A stretch of 37,828 nt of DNA from Candidatus Cloacimonadota bacterium. Lineage in GTDB: Bacteria; Cloacimonadota; Cloacimonadia; Cloacimonadales; Cloacimonadaceae. The notes beneath the pieces were generated by a model. The model saw only the letters and a program-made list of their open reading frames with translations. It was not told the DNA's origin and made no database searches. Below, piece after piece: positions 15,462 through 24,481 of this stretch; within the stretch, counting starts at the first letter, position 1, and each line of letters starts with the position of its first letter. The stretch spans positions 1-37,828 of the forward strand of contig JALOBT010000026.1 of the NCBI GenBank assembly GCA_023228125.1, in the 5' to 3' direction. The translations under genes and the position numbers were made by a program.

Positions 15462-16807
15462 AGATCTTCATCATAGACGACGAAACAAACATCCGCCTCA
15501 GCTTGAGCAATATTCTGGAAGATGAAGGCTATGAGGTGGAAAGTTTCGCCAATATCCAAAGCGGCCTGACTGCTCTGGAAGACAGCGATCCAGACCTCAT
15601 CCTGCTGGACGTGATCCTGCCGGATGGCAATGGCATCCAGGCTCTGGAAGAGATCAAAAAGAGCCTGCCGCATATTCCCATTATCATGATCTCCGGAAAT
15701 AGCAATATCTCCAGCGCCGTGAAGGCCATCAAACTGGGGGCCTTTGACTTTCTGGAGAAGCCGCTGTCCCTGCCCAAGATCAAAATCACGGTGAAAAAAG
15801 CCCTGGATTTTCATGCCATCACCCTCAAACTGATGCGCCTACAGGCCGATAGTGAACGCGCCTGGAGGATGATAGGCCAAAGCCCGGTGATGCATGAACT
15901 AAACGCTCTGATCAACAAAGTAGCCCCCAGCAACGCCAAAATCCTGATCTATGGCGAAAGCGGGACCGGCAAGGAACTGATTGCGCGCCTCATCCACACC
16001 CGTAGCAGCCGCAAAGACAAGACCTTTGTGAAGTTCAACAGCGCCGCTATCCCCCGCGAACTGGTGGAAAGCGAGCTCTTTGGTTTTGAAAAAGGAGCTT
16101 TCACGGGGGCTATCGCCCGCAAAAAAGGCAAGCTGGAAGAGGCCGATGGCGGCACCCTGTTTCTGGATGAAATAGGCGATATGGAGCTGGCTTCGCAGGC
16201 CAAGATCCTGCGCGTGATCCAGGAAGGGGAATTTGAGCGCGTAGGCAGCAATCAGACCCACCGCATCGATGCACGCATCATCGCTGCGACCAATCAGAAC
16301 CTGCCGGAAATGGTGCAAAAAGGCAGTTTCCGCGAAGACCTTTACTACCGACTGAATGTGGTGCCGATTCAAAGTCCGCCGCTCAGGGAGAGAACCAGCG
16401 ATATTCCGCTGTTGATCAATCACTTTGCTTACGCTCTGGCCTTGGAATTGGGGACGCGCATCAAGGTCTTTGGCCCCTCAGCCCTGCAAAAGATGCAGCA
16501 GCAAAGCTACCCCGGCAATGTGCGCGAACTGAAAAACATCATGGAACGCATCTATCTGCTCTGTGATAAGGAAATGCTGGAGGCAGAAGACATCCAGCCT
16601 CTCCTGCCGGATTCTGCCCTGAACCAGAATGAGGCTAACTTTTGGGATGAAACTGTGAACTATCAGGATAAGAAACGTGAATTTGAGATTCGCTATCTGA
16701 GCCGGCAGTTGGAACGCTTTAGCGGCAATATCAGCCAAACCGCTACGGCTCTGGGGCTTCAACAGGGCAATCTGTCCCGTAAAATCAGTGAATTGGGTCT
16801 GAAATAA
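15458..16807 (+). CDS. NtrC/NtrX-family sigma-54-dependent response regulator
   Basis: A 449-aa activator with the full three-domain layout. The receiver domain (1-~120) has acidic residues D7 and D8, phospho-acceptor D51 in LLDVILPDG, and KP at 101-102. The AAA+ domain (~140-370) has Walker A GESGTGKE (166-173), the sigma-54-contacting GAFTGA loop (213-218), Walker B GGTLFLDEIGDM (231-242) and R-finger region sequences. The C-terminal Fis-type helix-turn-helix (~423-447) reads ISQTATALGLQQGNLSRKI. It should open sigma-54 promoters when phosphorylated by the upstream kinase, whose stop overlaps its ATG. A strong sigma-54 promoter sits at 22913-22928 in this window, a possible target. Confidence 0.95.
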   Translation: MKIFIIDDETNIRLSLSNILEDEGYEVESFANIQSGLTALEDSDPDLILLDVILPDGNGIQALEEIKKSLPHIPIIMISGNSNISSAVKAIKLGAFDFLEKPLSLPKIKITVKKALDFHAITLKLMRLQADSERAWRMIGQSPVMHELNALINKVAPSNAKILIYGESGTGKELIARLIHTRSSRKDKTFVKFNSAAIPRELVESELFGFEKGAFTGAIARKKGKLEEADGGTLFLDEIGDMELASQAKILRVIQEGEFERVGSNQTHRIDARIIAATNQNLPEMVQKGSFREDLYYRLNVVPIQSPPLRERTSDIPLLINHFAYALALELGTRIKVFGPSALQKMQQQSYPGNVRELKNIMERIYLLCDKEMLEAEDIQPLLPDSALNQNEANFWDETVNYQDKKREFEIRYLSRQLERFSGNISQTATALGLQQGNLSRKISELGLK

Positions 16808-16870
16808 CGGCATGTTTCTCGGCTGCTTTGAGATATACTTAGCTGACAATAAATATATGAGAGGTTTTTA

Positions 16871-18190
16871 GTGAAAAAGAGCGTCATTCTGCTGGCATTA
16901 TTACTTGGCGTATTCGTTCTATGGGGACAGAATAGTCTTCCTGAATATAGCTTTAGCTATAGCGTGGACACATATTTGGAAATCACCGATGGCATAGTCC
17001 TGGGCTCTGAAACTAACGATGACAAGTTCTTTATCAATCCCGATAACCCAGCCTTAGGAACTAACGCCGCCACCGGAGCAGGTTTTCCGATCGGCTTTGA
17101 TTTCTATTTTGCTGGATACAGCTTCGATAGAGTAGGCATCAGCTCCAATGGCTGGATCTCTCTGGGGGATTCAGAGTTTGAGCCTAACGCTATAAACATG
17201 AGTTCCGAGAGTATTTTTAGTCCTCTTGCTTCTCAGATAGATGATCTTCCCAATGAAGAGTTGATTGCCAGAATTGCCGGATTTGCCAGAGACCTTCAGG
17301 CTCAAACGGGCTCATCTCTCAGGATTAAACAACAGGGAGATGCGCCTAATCGCGAATTGATCGTGCAGTGGAAACACTATCGGCGTCAAAATGCCACCGG
17401 AGAGTCCTTCAATTTCCAGATCTGTCTGCAAGAACAGGGTATGCAGATCAGCACGCGCTATCAATCGATGCAGACAGCCTTCTTGAGCATGGGACAAATC
17501 GGACTCAGAGCAGCTCCTGCGGCTACTGCAACGAACTTTGCCACTCGCACCACTACTGGAGGATGGGCATCATCTGTGGCAGGAGATGCAGCCAATAGTG
17601 CTGCAACATTAAACAATACAATCTATCCCGCTTCCGGGGCTACCTTTACCTGGAGTCCCGTAATGGGAACTGCGGGGCAAGCAAACTTTAACGCCAATAT
17701 TACCAGTGGACCCGCGCCGCTCACTGTCCAGTTTACCGATCTCAGCACTGCCGGCACTAACCCTATCTCTTATTGGCATTGGGATTTTGGTAACGGCCAG
17801 AGCAGCACTGCCCAAAATCCGCTTTATTGCTTCAATAATCCAGGTTCATACACGGTTTGCCTCACCATATCAGATGCCTCAGGATCCTCTTCTACCGAGA
17901 CTAAATCTGGCTATATCAACGTATCCCCTTCCACGATTCCGGGGCTGAATACCTCTATTCAGATGCAGGGGAATGATGCGGTGATTTCCTGGGATCCCAT
18001 CAATGTGGATGAGAGTGGCTTTACTCCAGACTACTATTTCCTGTATTTCAATGGCTGTTCCACTGTGTCTGAAGACTTCTATTTCCTGGCCCCAATTCCT
18101 TATCCTTTGGCCACATATACCCATTCAGGGGTAGGTCTGGGAGCCTCACGCATGATGTATCGGGTCAAGGCGGTTCGCCTTAGCGATTAG
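16871..18190 (+). CDS. exported PKD-domain surface protein
   Basis: A 439-aa secreted protein starting with GTG (GAGAGG ribosome binding site 6 nt upstream) and a signal peptide (KKSVILLALLLGVFVLWGQN). Residues ~25-260 form a beta-rich domain with GFPIGFDFYFAGYSFDRVGISSNGW-type sequence, common to large Bacteroidota/Cloacimonadota surface proteins. A PKD domain follows (~265-350) with the classic YWHWDFGNGQSSTAQNP and GSYTVCLTISD. A fibronectin-like module ends in MMYRVKAVRLSD. There is no C-terminal sorting tail, so either retention differs or the end has been lost. Its stop overlaps the convergent dprA stop by a few bases. Confidence 0.85.
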   Translation: MKKSVILLALLLGVFVLWGQNSLPEYSFSYSVDTYLEITDGIVLGSETNDDKFFINPDNPALGTNAATGAGFPIGFDFYFAGYSFDRVGISSNGWISLGDSEFEPNAINMSSESIFSPLASQIDDLPNEELIARIAGFARDLQAQTGSSLRIKQQGDAPNRELIVQWKHYRRQNATGESFNFQICLQEQGMQISTRYQSMQTAFLSMGQIGLRAAPAATATNFATRTTTGGWASSVAGDAANSAATLNNTIYPASGATFTWSPVMGTAGQANFNANITSGPAPLTVQFTDLSTAGTNPISYWHWDFGNGQSSTAQNPLYCFNNPGSYTVCLTISDASGSSSTETKSGYINVSPSTIPGLNTSIQMQGNDAVISWDPINVDESGFTPDYYFLYFNGCSTVSEDFYFLAPIPYPLATYTHSGVGLGASRMMYRVKAVRLSD

Positions 18191-19275
18191 ATCAGGAAAA
18201 AGGTATTTCCGCCTTCTTTGGCGATCAAGCCCTTGAGCTCCAGATTGGTGAGCACGGTGGATAATCTGCCGATGGGAAAGGCGGTTTTGATCAGGATTTC
18301 ATCGAAACCCAGCGGTCTCTGCTCCGCCTTCAAAAGGTCGCAAAGCTTCTGTTCATCCTCGCTGAGCAGGGCTCTGATCTCAAGCTGTTCTCCCTTTTCA
18401 TAATCTATCCCCAAAACATACATCAGGTCTTCGGCTTTGGAGATCAGGGCGGCGCCGTGTTTGAGCAGATGATTCGGCCCCTCGGCATTGATATTATTGA
18501 TGTTTCCGGGCAGAGCGCAGATATCCTTGTTTTGCTCGATGGCGTTTTTGGCGGTGAGCAGAGCCCCGCTGCTGATGGGACCTTCCACGATGAACACGGC
18601 ATCTGATAGAGCGCTGATGATGCGATTGCGGGCCGGAAAATTCCAGCGATCGGGCTTCGCTCCCGGCTCAAATTCACTGACCAAAGCACCAGAACTGGTG
18701 ATCTTGCGGGAAAGCTCCAGATTTTGGGCAGGATAGATGATGTCCAGGCCGCTGGCCAGCACCCCCAGGGTGAGAGCTCCGTTTTGCACTGCGGTAGTAT
18801 GTGCTACCGTATCTATGCCCATCGCCAGGCCGCTGATGATGCTCACCTGCCTTTCGCAGAGCGGGGCGAGCAGCTTGCGGCACATCTCCCGGCCATAGGC
18901 TGTGGGTTTGCGGGTTCCCACCACAGCCAGGGATTTCTGTTTCAGAGCAGGCTCCAGCTCGCCGCGCACATAGAGCAGCAGCGGTGGGGCAAAGATCTCT
19001 CTGAGCCGGGCCGGATACTCATAATAGGACAAACACTTGATCTCATGATGCCGCATAAGCTGCTGGATTTGCGGCATATTCCTCGGCAACACACCCGCTT
19101 TGAGATGCTCGGCAGTTTTGACTTTAAGCAGCCCACTTTGATAGACGGGGTGGTTCGCAAGGCCGACGAATCCTTCGGGATCAGGATAGACAGACAAAAT
19201 CTCCAGGCAGGCCTTCAGCGGCAGCTCCGGAGCGGTTTTCAGGCAGAGCCAGGCTGGATACTGCTCCTTCGTCAC
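18187..19275 (-). CDS. dprA: DNA-processing protein DprA
   Basis: A 362-aa protein that binds incoming single-stranded DNA and loads RecA during transformation. The Rossmann domain spans about residues 95-310 with AVVGTRKPTAYGREMC, IISGLAMGIDTVAH, LASGLDIIYPAQN, SEFEPG...WNFPARNRIISALS and VEGPISSGALLTAKNAIEQ-type motifs. It ends with a winged-helix domain (~310-362). An N-terminal SAM-like extension precedes the fold. The start is GTG at 19275-19273, overlapping the obgE stop (GTGA), so translation is coupled. The convergent PKD gene ends on the same bases. Confidence 0.96.
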   Translation of the reverse strand: MTKEQYPAWLCLKTAPELPLKACLEILSVYPDPEGFVGLANHPVYQSGLLKVKTAEHLKAGVLPRNMPQIQQLMRHHEIKCLSYYEYPARLREIFAPPLLLYVRGELEPALKQKSLAVVGTRKPTAYGREMCRKLLAPLCERQVSIISGLAMGIDTVAHTTAVQNGALTLGVLASGLDIIYPAQNLELSRKITSSGALVSEFEPGAKPDRWNFPARNRIISALSDAVFIVEGPISSGALLTAKNAIEQNKDICALPGNINNINAEGPNHLLKHGAALISKAEDLMYVLGIDYEKGEQLEIRALLSEDEQKLCDLLKAEQRPLGFDEILIKTAFPIGRLSTVLTNLELKGLIAKEGGNTFFLI

Positions 19276-20285
19276 AGATTTTCCTGAATCTGCTTGTAAA
19301 GCTGAAACTTCAGGGCATCCAGCCCCACGCCGCTCACAGCGGAGATCGCCACCACCTTTTGCGAAGTAGTCTCTTTGAAGATTCTGGCCACTTTGGCGAT
19401 TCTGGCTTCACGCTCCTCTTCTGGGATGGTGTCAATCTTGCTGAGCACGATATTGAAGGGCTTTTTATCCATAAAACTATCGTATAGATAGAGTTCGCTG
19501 CGCAGGGTTTGATAGGCCTCCAGAGGGTCTTCACTATCAATATCGATCAGATAAAGCAGGATGCTGGTGCGCTGAATATGGCGTAAAAATTGATGTCCCA
19601 GCCCCTTTCCGATGTGAGCACCTTCGATGATGCCAGGGATATCGGCCATCACAAAGTGCTGATATTCTGAAACTTGCACCACTCCCAGCATGGGCTCCAA
19701 AGTGGTGAATTCATAATCTGCGATCTTGGGATGAGCGGCCGAAAGCACCGAAAGCAGGGTGGATTTTCCGGCATTGGGAAAGCCCACAAGGCCCACATCT
19801 GCCATCAGTTTCAGCACCAATTCCAGCTCGATCTCCTGGGTTCTTCTACCCTGGGTGGCATGCCGGGGGGCCTGATTGGTGGGCGTGGCAAAATTGCAAT
19901 TGCCCTTGCCGCCATGGCCGCCTTTGGCCAGAATGACCTGTTCCTGATGATCGGTGACATCGGCCAGCTTTACCTTGCTGCCATCTTCTTTGATCTCAAA
20001 GATTTCGGTGCCCAAAGGCAGAGTCAGCACTATGTCCGCACCAGAGCGTCCGGTTTTGCGTGAGCCGGCTCCACAGACACCGTTTTCTGCCTTGTATAGC
20101 TTATTAAAGCGATAGCTGAGCAAGGTATTGGCATTGGTATCGCCCACGGCTATCACGCTTCCGCCCCGGCCGCCATCTCCACCGTCTGGACCGCCTTTGG
20201 GGATGAATTTCTCCCGGCGGAAGCTGACTACTCCGTCTCCGCCGTGTCCTGCTCTGATCCTAATTTTGGCATAATCTATAAACAA
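19272..20285 (-). CDS. obgE: GTPase Obg
   Basis: A 337-aa ribosome-associated GTPase. The glycine-rich Obg fold (1-~158) has GHGGDGVVSFRREKFIPKGG and GGHGGKGNCNFATPTNQAPR. The G domain has G1 GFPNAGKS (168-175), switch FTTLEPMLG, G3 DIPG (215-218), and G4 SKID (282-285, with Ser replacing the usual Asn). The start is TTG at 20285-20283: a GAGG lies six bases upstream, a TAA stop in this frame lies two codons before it, and homologues begin M-F-[IV]-D. An ATG four bases upstream is out of frame. The C-terminal OCT domain of some Obg proteins is absent. It is coupled to dprA. Confidence 0.96.
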   Translation of the reverse strand: MFIDYAKIRIRAGHGGDGVVSFRREKFIPKGGPDGGDGGRGGSVIAVGDTNANTLLSYRFNKLYKAENGVCGAGSRKTGRSGADIVLTLPLGTEIFEIKEDGSKVKLADVTDHQEQVILAKGGHGGKGNCNFATPTNQAPRHATQGRRTQEIELELVLKLMADVGLVGFPNAGKSTLLSVLSAAHPKIADYEFTTLEPMLGVVQVSEYQHFVMADIPGIIEGAHIGKGLGHQFLRHIQRTSILLYLIDIDSEDPLEAYQTLRSELYLYDSFMDKKPFNIVLSKIDTIPEEEREARIAKVARIFKETTSQKVVAISAVSGVGLDALKFQLYKQIQENL

Positions 20286-20300
20286 ACATTACCTCTTTTA

Positions 20301-21782
20301 TCAATGTAATATGGTGAATTTGTGGCTGTGAGTGCGGTTTCCCTGGCTTATCTTCAGGAAGTATATCCCTTGTGGAAGATTCTGGTAAGAGTCGCTGCTC
20401 CAGCTAATTTGCTCTACGGAATTTGTCGGCCTGAGCAGATTAAAATCCCTGATCTTCTGCCCACGAATATTGTATAGCCCCATCTGAACGGGCTCTTTGC
20501 TCAGCCCGCTGATCTGAATCTGAGAGGAGGCAGCGGATCTATGCAAAGGATTGGGCAGACGGCAAGCCAGCGCTGGAACCGCAGGTGCATTGATGTCGGC
20601 ATTGGAGACCGGAAGCCAGAGCGACACGTAGTCTATGCCATTGTCACTCACCATGAAGCTGGCATCTGCGAATGTATGTTCGACAAAAGAGATGCTGCCA
20701 TCCTCGTTGTAAATGGGAGTCATATTCACTAAGTTAAGTTTTGAATATTCATCGTTGATACCCATGGTGGCCTCCAGCGGGAAATCCTCATCCAAATCGG
20801 TATAGCGCAGCTCCACCCGGCCACTTAGCTCATCATAAGACACCAGCTCCAGCTCCGGCAGCGTGTTTTGCAGCACCTCATAGTAAAGAGAGGTAAAATC
20901 GATCAGACCCGGAGTGCTGTAATCTCCGATGGCAAATTCGGGCGTTTGGGTCTGCAGATCAATCGAGATTTGGGCGGTAAGATCTGTGGTCAACAGAGTG
21001 TTTGTGCTATTTGGCCAGGGTCCGAAGGCGGGATCTGAGGTCAGATCAGCGAAATTGCAACTCAGATACAGCTTCCCACCGGAGACTATGCTTTGCACAT
21101 CTCCTATGCGCTCAAAGCTGGGCGTGAGCTCCAGATCCACCCCTATTTTGTAGAGCCCGGGAGAAATCACCCCAGGGATATTGAAGGTATAGATCATAGC
21201 GTAAGCCATGGAGTCCAGAACCGTTTCGGGGTTCATGATCATGCTGCCATAGAGATTGTAAGTGGTGAAGCTCTGCATCACCGGAAACAAACCGGAAACA
21301 TTGCTGATGGCGCGGTGCAGCTTGTTCTGGCTGCAGGCCACATAAGATGCGGTGAGATCGAAATTGGGGCTATCGGTCTGCCAGGGATCGCCGATGGGAT
21401 CTTCCCCGATCAAAGCCATGGCAGAGATTGGCGGCGGGAAGGTATCATCATCCAGCCAGGCCGCATGCAGGTAGGAGGCAGGCTGCCCCATAGCCTCAAC
21501 TGAGGTTTGAAATCTATAATAAATCTTATCACCAAAGCTGTAGGGCAAAAGCGCCTCAAAGCCGCCGCTGTCCAAGGCATTGATGGTGGCTTCTTGCCAG
21601 ATTCCGTTGCTGCTGTAAAAAAGCTGCTGATCCACCACACTCGATCCTACCAAATCATAACGCAGATGGATAAAGCCATCAGCATCCACAGAGCTGTGCC
21701 GGATATTTTGAAAGGGACTCAGAGTTTGAGCAGCAATACCCGCCGTAAATACCAGTAAAATGACTAAGAGTAGTTGTTTCAT
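20301..21782 (-). CDS. exported protein with C-terminal sorting domain
   Basis: A 493-aa secreted protein of unknown function. The signal peptide is residues 1-19 (KQLLLVILLVFTAGIAAQ). The body is beta-rich with two recognisable stretches of repeat-free sandwich sequence and no catalytic motif I can name. The last ~80 residues form a FlgD/Por-type sorting module: IQISGLSKEPVQMGLYNIRG, then SWSSDSYQNLPQGIYFLKI, SHKFTIL. It is therefore probably translocated and surface-attached by a type IX-like route. It lies 2 nt downstream of the 289-aa gene and 15 nt upstream of obgE, so these exported proteins share a transcription unit with obgE and dprA. Confidence 0.75.
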   Translation of the reverse strand: MKQLLLVILLVFTAGIAAQTLSPFQNIRHSSVDADGFIHLRYDLVGSSVVDQQLFYSSNGIWQEATINALDSGGFEALLPYSFGDKIYYRFQTSVEAMGQPASYLHAAWLDDDTFPPPISAMALIGEDPIGDPWQTDSPNFDLTASYVACSQNKLHRAISNVSGLFPVMQSFTTYNLYGSMIMNPETVLDSMAYAMIYTFNIPGVISPGLYKIGVDLELTPSFERIGDVQSIVSGGKLYLSCNFADLTSDPAFGPWPNSTNTLLTTDLTAQISIDLQTQTPEFAIGDYSTPGLIDFTSLYYEVLQNTLPELELVSYDELSGRVELRYTDLDEDFPLEATMGINDEYSKLNLVNMTPIYNEDGSISFVEHTFADASFMVSDNGIDYVSLWLPVSNADINAPAVPALACRLPNPLHRSAASSQIQISGLSKEPVQMGLYNIRGQKIRDFNLLRPTNSVEQISWSSDSYQNLPQGIYFLKISQGNRTHSHKFTILH

Positions 21783-21784
21783 CT

Positions 21785-22654
21785 TTAGTAATCCTCATCT
21801 GAGTTTTCCTGCTCAGTCAGTTCTTTAAAATAAGACCAGGGGTCGGAATTGGGCTCCGTCCAGAGGGTGGGAGCCTGTGAAAAATCTATATGATAAGTGA
21901 TTATATAAGCTTTGAGAGCTTCGGGTAAAGCCATAAAGCCGCCCTCCAGCTTCTCTCCCCGCGCTACAAAAAGCAATTGTCCCGCCCGATCAGACATACA
22001 CATAAAGGGCAGCCAGGGCGAGATATAGCTCATATTGTATTCGGCCGGCACCGAACTAAGGCTGCTATCTGCCAAATCCGCGGTGTGGGCTCTGTATTCC
22101 GTGATTTCCGCAGCTTGAAAGTAGTCGCTCTGCACATGGGCATTGTACTCGCGCCGGGGGAGTATGTGAGGATAAAAGGGAAAGATTTCGCTGTGATAGA
22201 TTATGCTTTCATCCAGCCGTGTAGAAGGCAGCATGGACGAGATATAGGGCAGCATATCTGGCTCATAGACAAAGCTTTGATTCACGGGATCATTCAGGAT
22301 ATGCAATACAGGCAGGCTCTCGCCGGTAAAGGGATTGCGCCAGGTATTCAAGATCTCTTTGCTGCGATGATCCAGCAGCAGTATCACCTCTTTACTCAAA
22401 AGCTGATATCCCCCCTCCACTGCCTGCAAACGGGAAATATTATAGCCTTCCACGGCAAGAAGCTGCATGCTCTTTTGCCCTAAAATCATGCTATAAACCT
22501 CTCCGGTAAAGTGAAACACAGTTTCCTGGCCAGACAGATCTGCCCGCGTGCGCAGATAATCCTGTAGATAGGCATTATTCGGATCTATATCCCCAGCCAG
22601 GATCATCAGCGGCAGAGCAAGCAAGGCTATCGCATATAGTGTTCTCTTTAGCAT
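21785..22654 (-). CDS. hypothetical exported protein
   Basis: A 289-aa protein with a signal peptide (KRTLYAIALLALPLMILAGDI). The mature part contains alternating hydrophobic beta-like stretches and a repeated proline-rich bracket (PFTGESLPVLHI, PYISSMLPSTRL, PFYPHILPRREY), with no known motif. The C-terminus is acidic (ELTEQENSDEDY). It is the first gene of the minus-strand unit ending with dprA and is separated by 2 nt from the sorting-domain protein, so the two may work together at the cell surface (inferred from spacing only). Confidence 0.7.
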   Translation of the reverse strand: MLKRTLYAIALLALPLMILAGDIDPNNAYLQDYLRTRADLSGQETVFHFTGEVYSMILGQKSMQLLAVEGYNISRLQAVEGGYQLLSKEVILLLDHRSKEILNTWRNPFTGESLPVLHILNDPVNQSFVYEPDMLPYISSMLPSTRLDESIIYHSEIFPFYPHILPRREYNAHVQSDYFQAAEITEYRAHTADLADSSLSSVPAEYNMSYISPWLPFMCMSDRAGQLLFVARGEKLEGGFMALPEALKAYIITYHIDFSQAPTLWTEPNSDPWSYFKELTEQENSDEDY

Positions 22655-22912
22655 ATTCTTCCACCAAATTCTCTTTTCGCCAGTTTCCCTGCAAGGCTGT
22701 GGATGTCAAGTTTTTTGACCGCCACCGGATTGCGTACCTGAAAATATGCGGTAACGCTGTCTTCTGAGCTTGTGAGAAAATGCTGGATTCGATGAGGCGT
22801 CGAACATGGCCAGAGGCCCTGATAAAAAAGGGAGCCGGATAACAAGCCAATCTGCAGTTCTCAGAACATACCACACCCTTATCTTACCAAATATGATATT
22901 CTCTCTAAGTTG
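22655..22912. other. intergenic region carrying dispersed repeat fragments
   Basis: No gene. GGTAACGCTGTCTTCTGAG at 22750-22768 matches the end of the MITE-like element at 9992-10016. It is followed by GCTGGATTCGATGAGGCGTCGAA (22782-22804), whose TTCGA...TCGAA ends form a small hairpin related to the GGACGCG/ATCCAGC repeats elsewhere in the window. This is the divergent gap between the 22654 gene (-) and the lipoprotein gene (+). Confidence 0.5.
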
Positions 22913-22928
22913 TGGCACAATTATTGCA
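22913..22928 (+). promoter_or_regulatory. sigma-54 promoter
   Basis: TGGCAC (22913-22918), five bases, then TTGCA (22924-22928): the full sigma-54 consensus with the invariant GG and GC separated by 10 nt. It points toward the lipoprotein gene at 23060, giving a leader of about 120 nt. The NtrC-family activator at 15458-16807 is the only sigma-54 regulator visible in the window. Confidence 0.75.
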
Positions 22929-23059
22929 TTGTCCATTATGAGTTGTAATTATTCTGAAAGAAGCTGTGCTCAATTCCCTAATATTTCCAAAGCGAATAGG
23001 AGCTTTACGATGAAAATGATGCCCCATTTTATTCTGATCGCAAGCAGGTGGGTAAAAGC

Positions 23060-23899
23060 ATGAAAGCACCCCTCTATCTGCTTTTGCTATCGGTTTTACT
23101 GCTAAGTGCCTGTGCACATCTGGATAATGGCTTTATGCGCAGTGCCCAGCCCTTAGAACCAGGTCAAGCTCGTCATACCTGGGGCTGCTCCTCCAGCTAT
23201 ACCTATGCCGCGGGATTACAAATCGAGCCGGACAGTCTTCTGGCTCATAGCGACCGTAAGGATAAAGCAGATATCTATAACCAGATACCGGCGGGATTTG
23301 ATCTCGGTTTGGGCAACGGATTGCAGATCGGCGGCCAAATGTCATACGCCTTGGGGCCATATTATGGCTATCCTTTTGAATGCTTTCTTTGTTTTTCCGA
23401 TACCCGCGCCTTCCGCGGCTATCTGCAATATTCCCTCCCGCTTGAGAATGACTTTTGGCTTGGCATATCGGCTGGCATACTGGATCACAAAGAGGTTTGG
23501 TTTCACGATTTCAGATACGATCAATTTAAACTGAAACACCATGGCAGAGGCTTCGAGTTTCCCCTGACGATCACCAAAGTAAATCAGTCCTCAGATTGGA
23601 ATAGATCAAACAGCCTTACCTTTCGCTATACAGAACTCAAGGTCAGCAGCGAAATGAAAAGGAGCGGTGGATTTGGCCAGCCGGATCTTGTTTATGAACA
23701 AGCTGATCAGAACATATCACGATACGCTGTTATCTATACGCACCAGATGGAAGGTCAGAAGATTGGTTTATTCACGGATCTGGGAGTGGAATACAGCCAA
23801 AGAGACGGCGATATTATTCTGGTGGCACCAGTACTTGGGTTCAAATTGTATTTTCATTCGCATCCTTTTGGGAAAAATGAAGCAGAAAGCGGCATTTGA
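23060..23899 (+). CDS. outer-membrane-type lipoprotein (first tandem copy)
   Basis: A 279-aa lipoprotein. I start it at the ATG at 23060, not at the GTG 12 nt upstream, because the paralogue at 23972 begins at the same KAPLYLLLLSVLLLSAC. The lipobox is LLSAC. The mature protein has alternating amphipathic strands (LGLGNGLQIGGQMSYALG, YLQYSLPLENDFWLGISAG, LTFRYTELKVSSEM, FTDLGVEYSQRDGDIILVAPVLGFKLYFH), suggesting a beta-barrel or beta-sandwich surface protein. No enzyme motif is seen. It is preceded by a sigma-54 promoter. The two copies are nearly identical over the first ~100 nt, marking a recent duplication. Confidence 0.78.
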   Translation: MKAPLYLLLLSVLLLSACAHLDNGFMRSAQPLEPGQARHTWGCSSSYTYAAGLQIEPDSLLAHSDRKDKADIYNQIPAGFDLGLGNGLQIGGQMSYALGPYYGYPFECFLCFSDTRAFRGYLQYSLPLENDFWLGISAGILDHKEVWFHDFRYDQFKLKHHGRGFEFPLTITKVNQSSDWNRSNSLTFRYTELKVSSEMKRSGGFGQPDLVYEQADQNISRYAVIYTHQMEGQKIGLFTDLGVEYSQRDGDIILVAPVLGFKLYFHSHPFGKNEAESGI

Positions 23900-23971
23900 A
23901 ATGGCGGAGTCCACCTTCAAGATAAGAGCTCTATTATTGGCTATGATGAGCTATATTCATAAGGAGTAATC

Positions 23972-24409
23972 ATGAAAGCACCCCTCTATCTGCTTTTGCT
24001 ATCGGTTTTACTGCTGAGTGCCTGTGCGCATCTGGATAATGGCTTTATGCGCAGCGCCCTGCCCTTGGAAAAAGGTGAAGCCCGTGGTTCTTTTGGCGTC
24101 TCTTCCAGCTATTCTTACGCTCCGGGGTTGAATTTTGAGCCAGACAGCCTTATGGACCTGAACAGCGGTAGTAGGGGCACAGACTTGGGTTTTCAATTAC
24201 CTACAGGAATGGACATAGGCTTGGGCAGGCACTTCCAGGTGGGGGGCCAGGTATCCTTATCTCTTGGAGATAATTTAGCAGGAAAGCTCTACAGTTGGTC
24301 CATCACCAACACCTCCCGCTGATATCTGCAATATTCACATCCACTTAAGGATAGCTATGCTGATAGCAGGATGATTTTGTATCGCAATATCGTGATCCCC
24401 CTGTTTTAG
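23972..24409 (+). pseudogene. second tandem lipoprotein copy, broken by a nonsense codon
   Basis: It starts with a strong AAGGAG ribosome binding site and the same signal peptide and lipobox as the copy at 23060. The first ~115 codons align. Then the Gly codon GGC of copy 1 (in the CGC-GGC-TAT-CTG-CAA-TAT context) reads TGA here at 24320-24322. The frame after that stop still aligns (YLQYSHPL for YLQYSLPL), then decays to a TAG at 24407-24409 with later sequence lost. A 116-aa truncated lipoprotein could still be made. This is an inactivated duplicate unless TGA is read through. Confidence 0.8.
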
Positions 24410-24481
24410 TTTACCGGCAATAACTTTCCAATCACCTTTGAGAGTGAGCTTATAGAATCTGGGGTTTATTTACTGATTTAC

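Noticed and set aside
23048..23059. GTG at 23048 as start of the lipoprotein
   Set aside because: It adds MGKS before a signal peptide that begins at ATG 23060 in both tandem copies.
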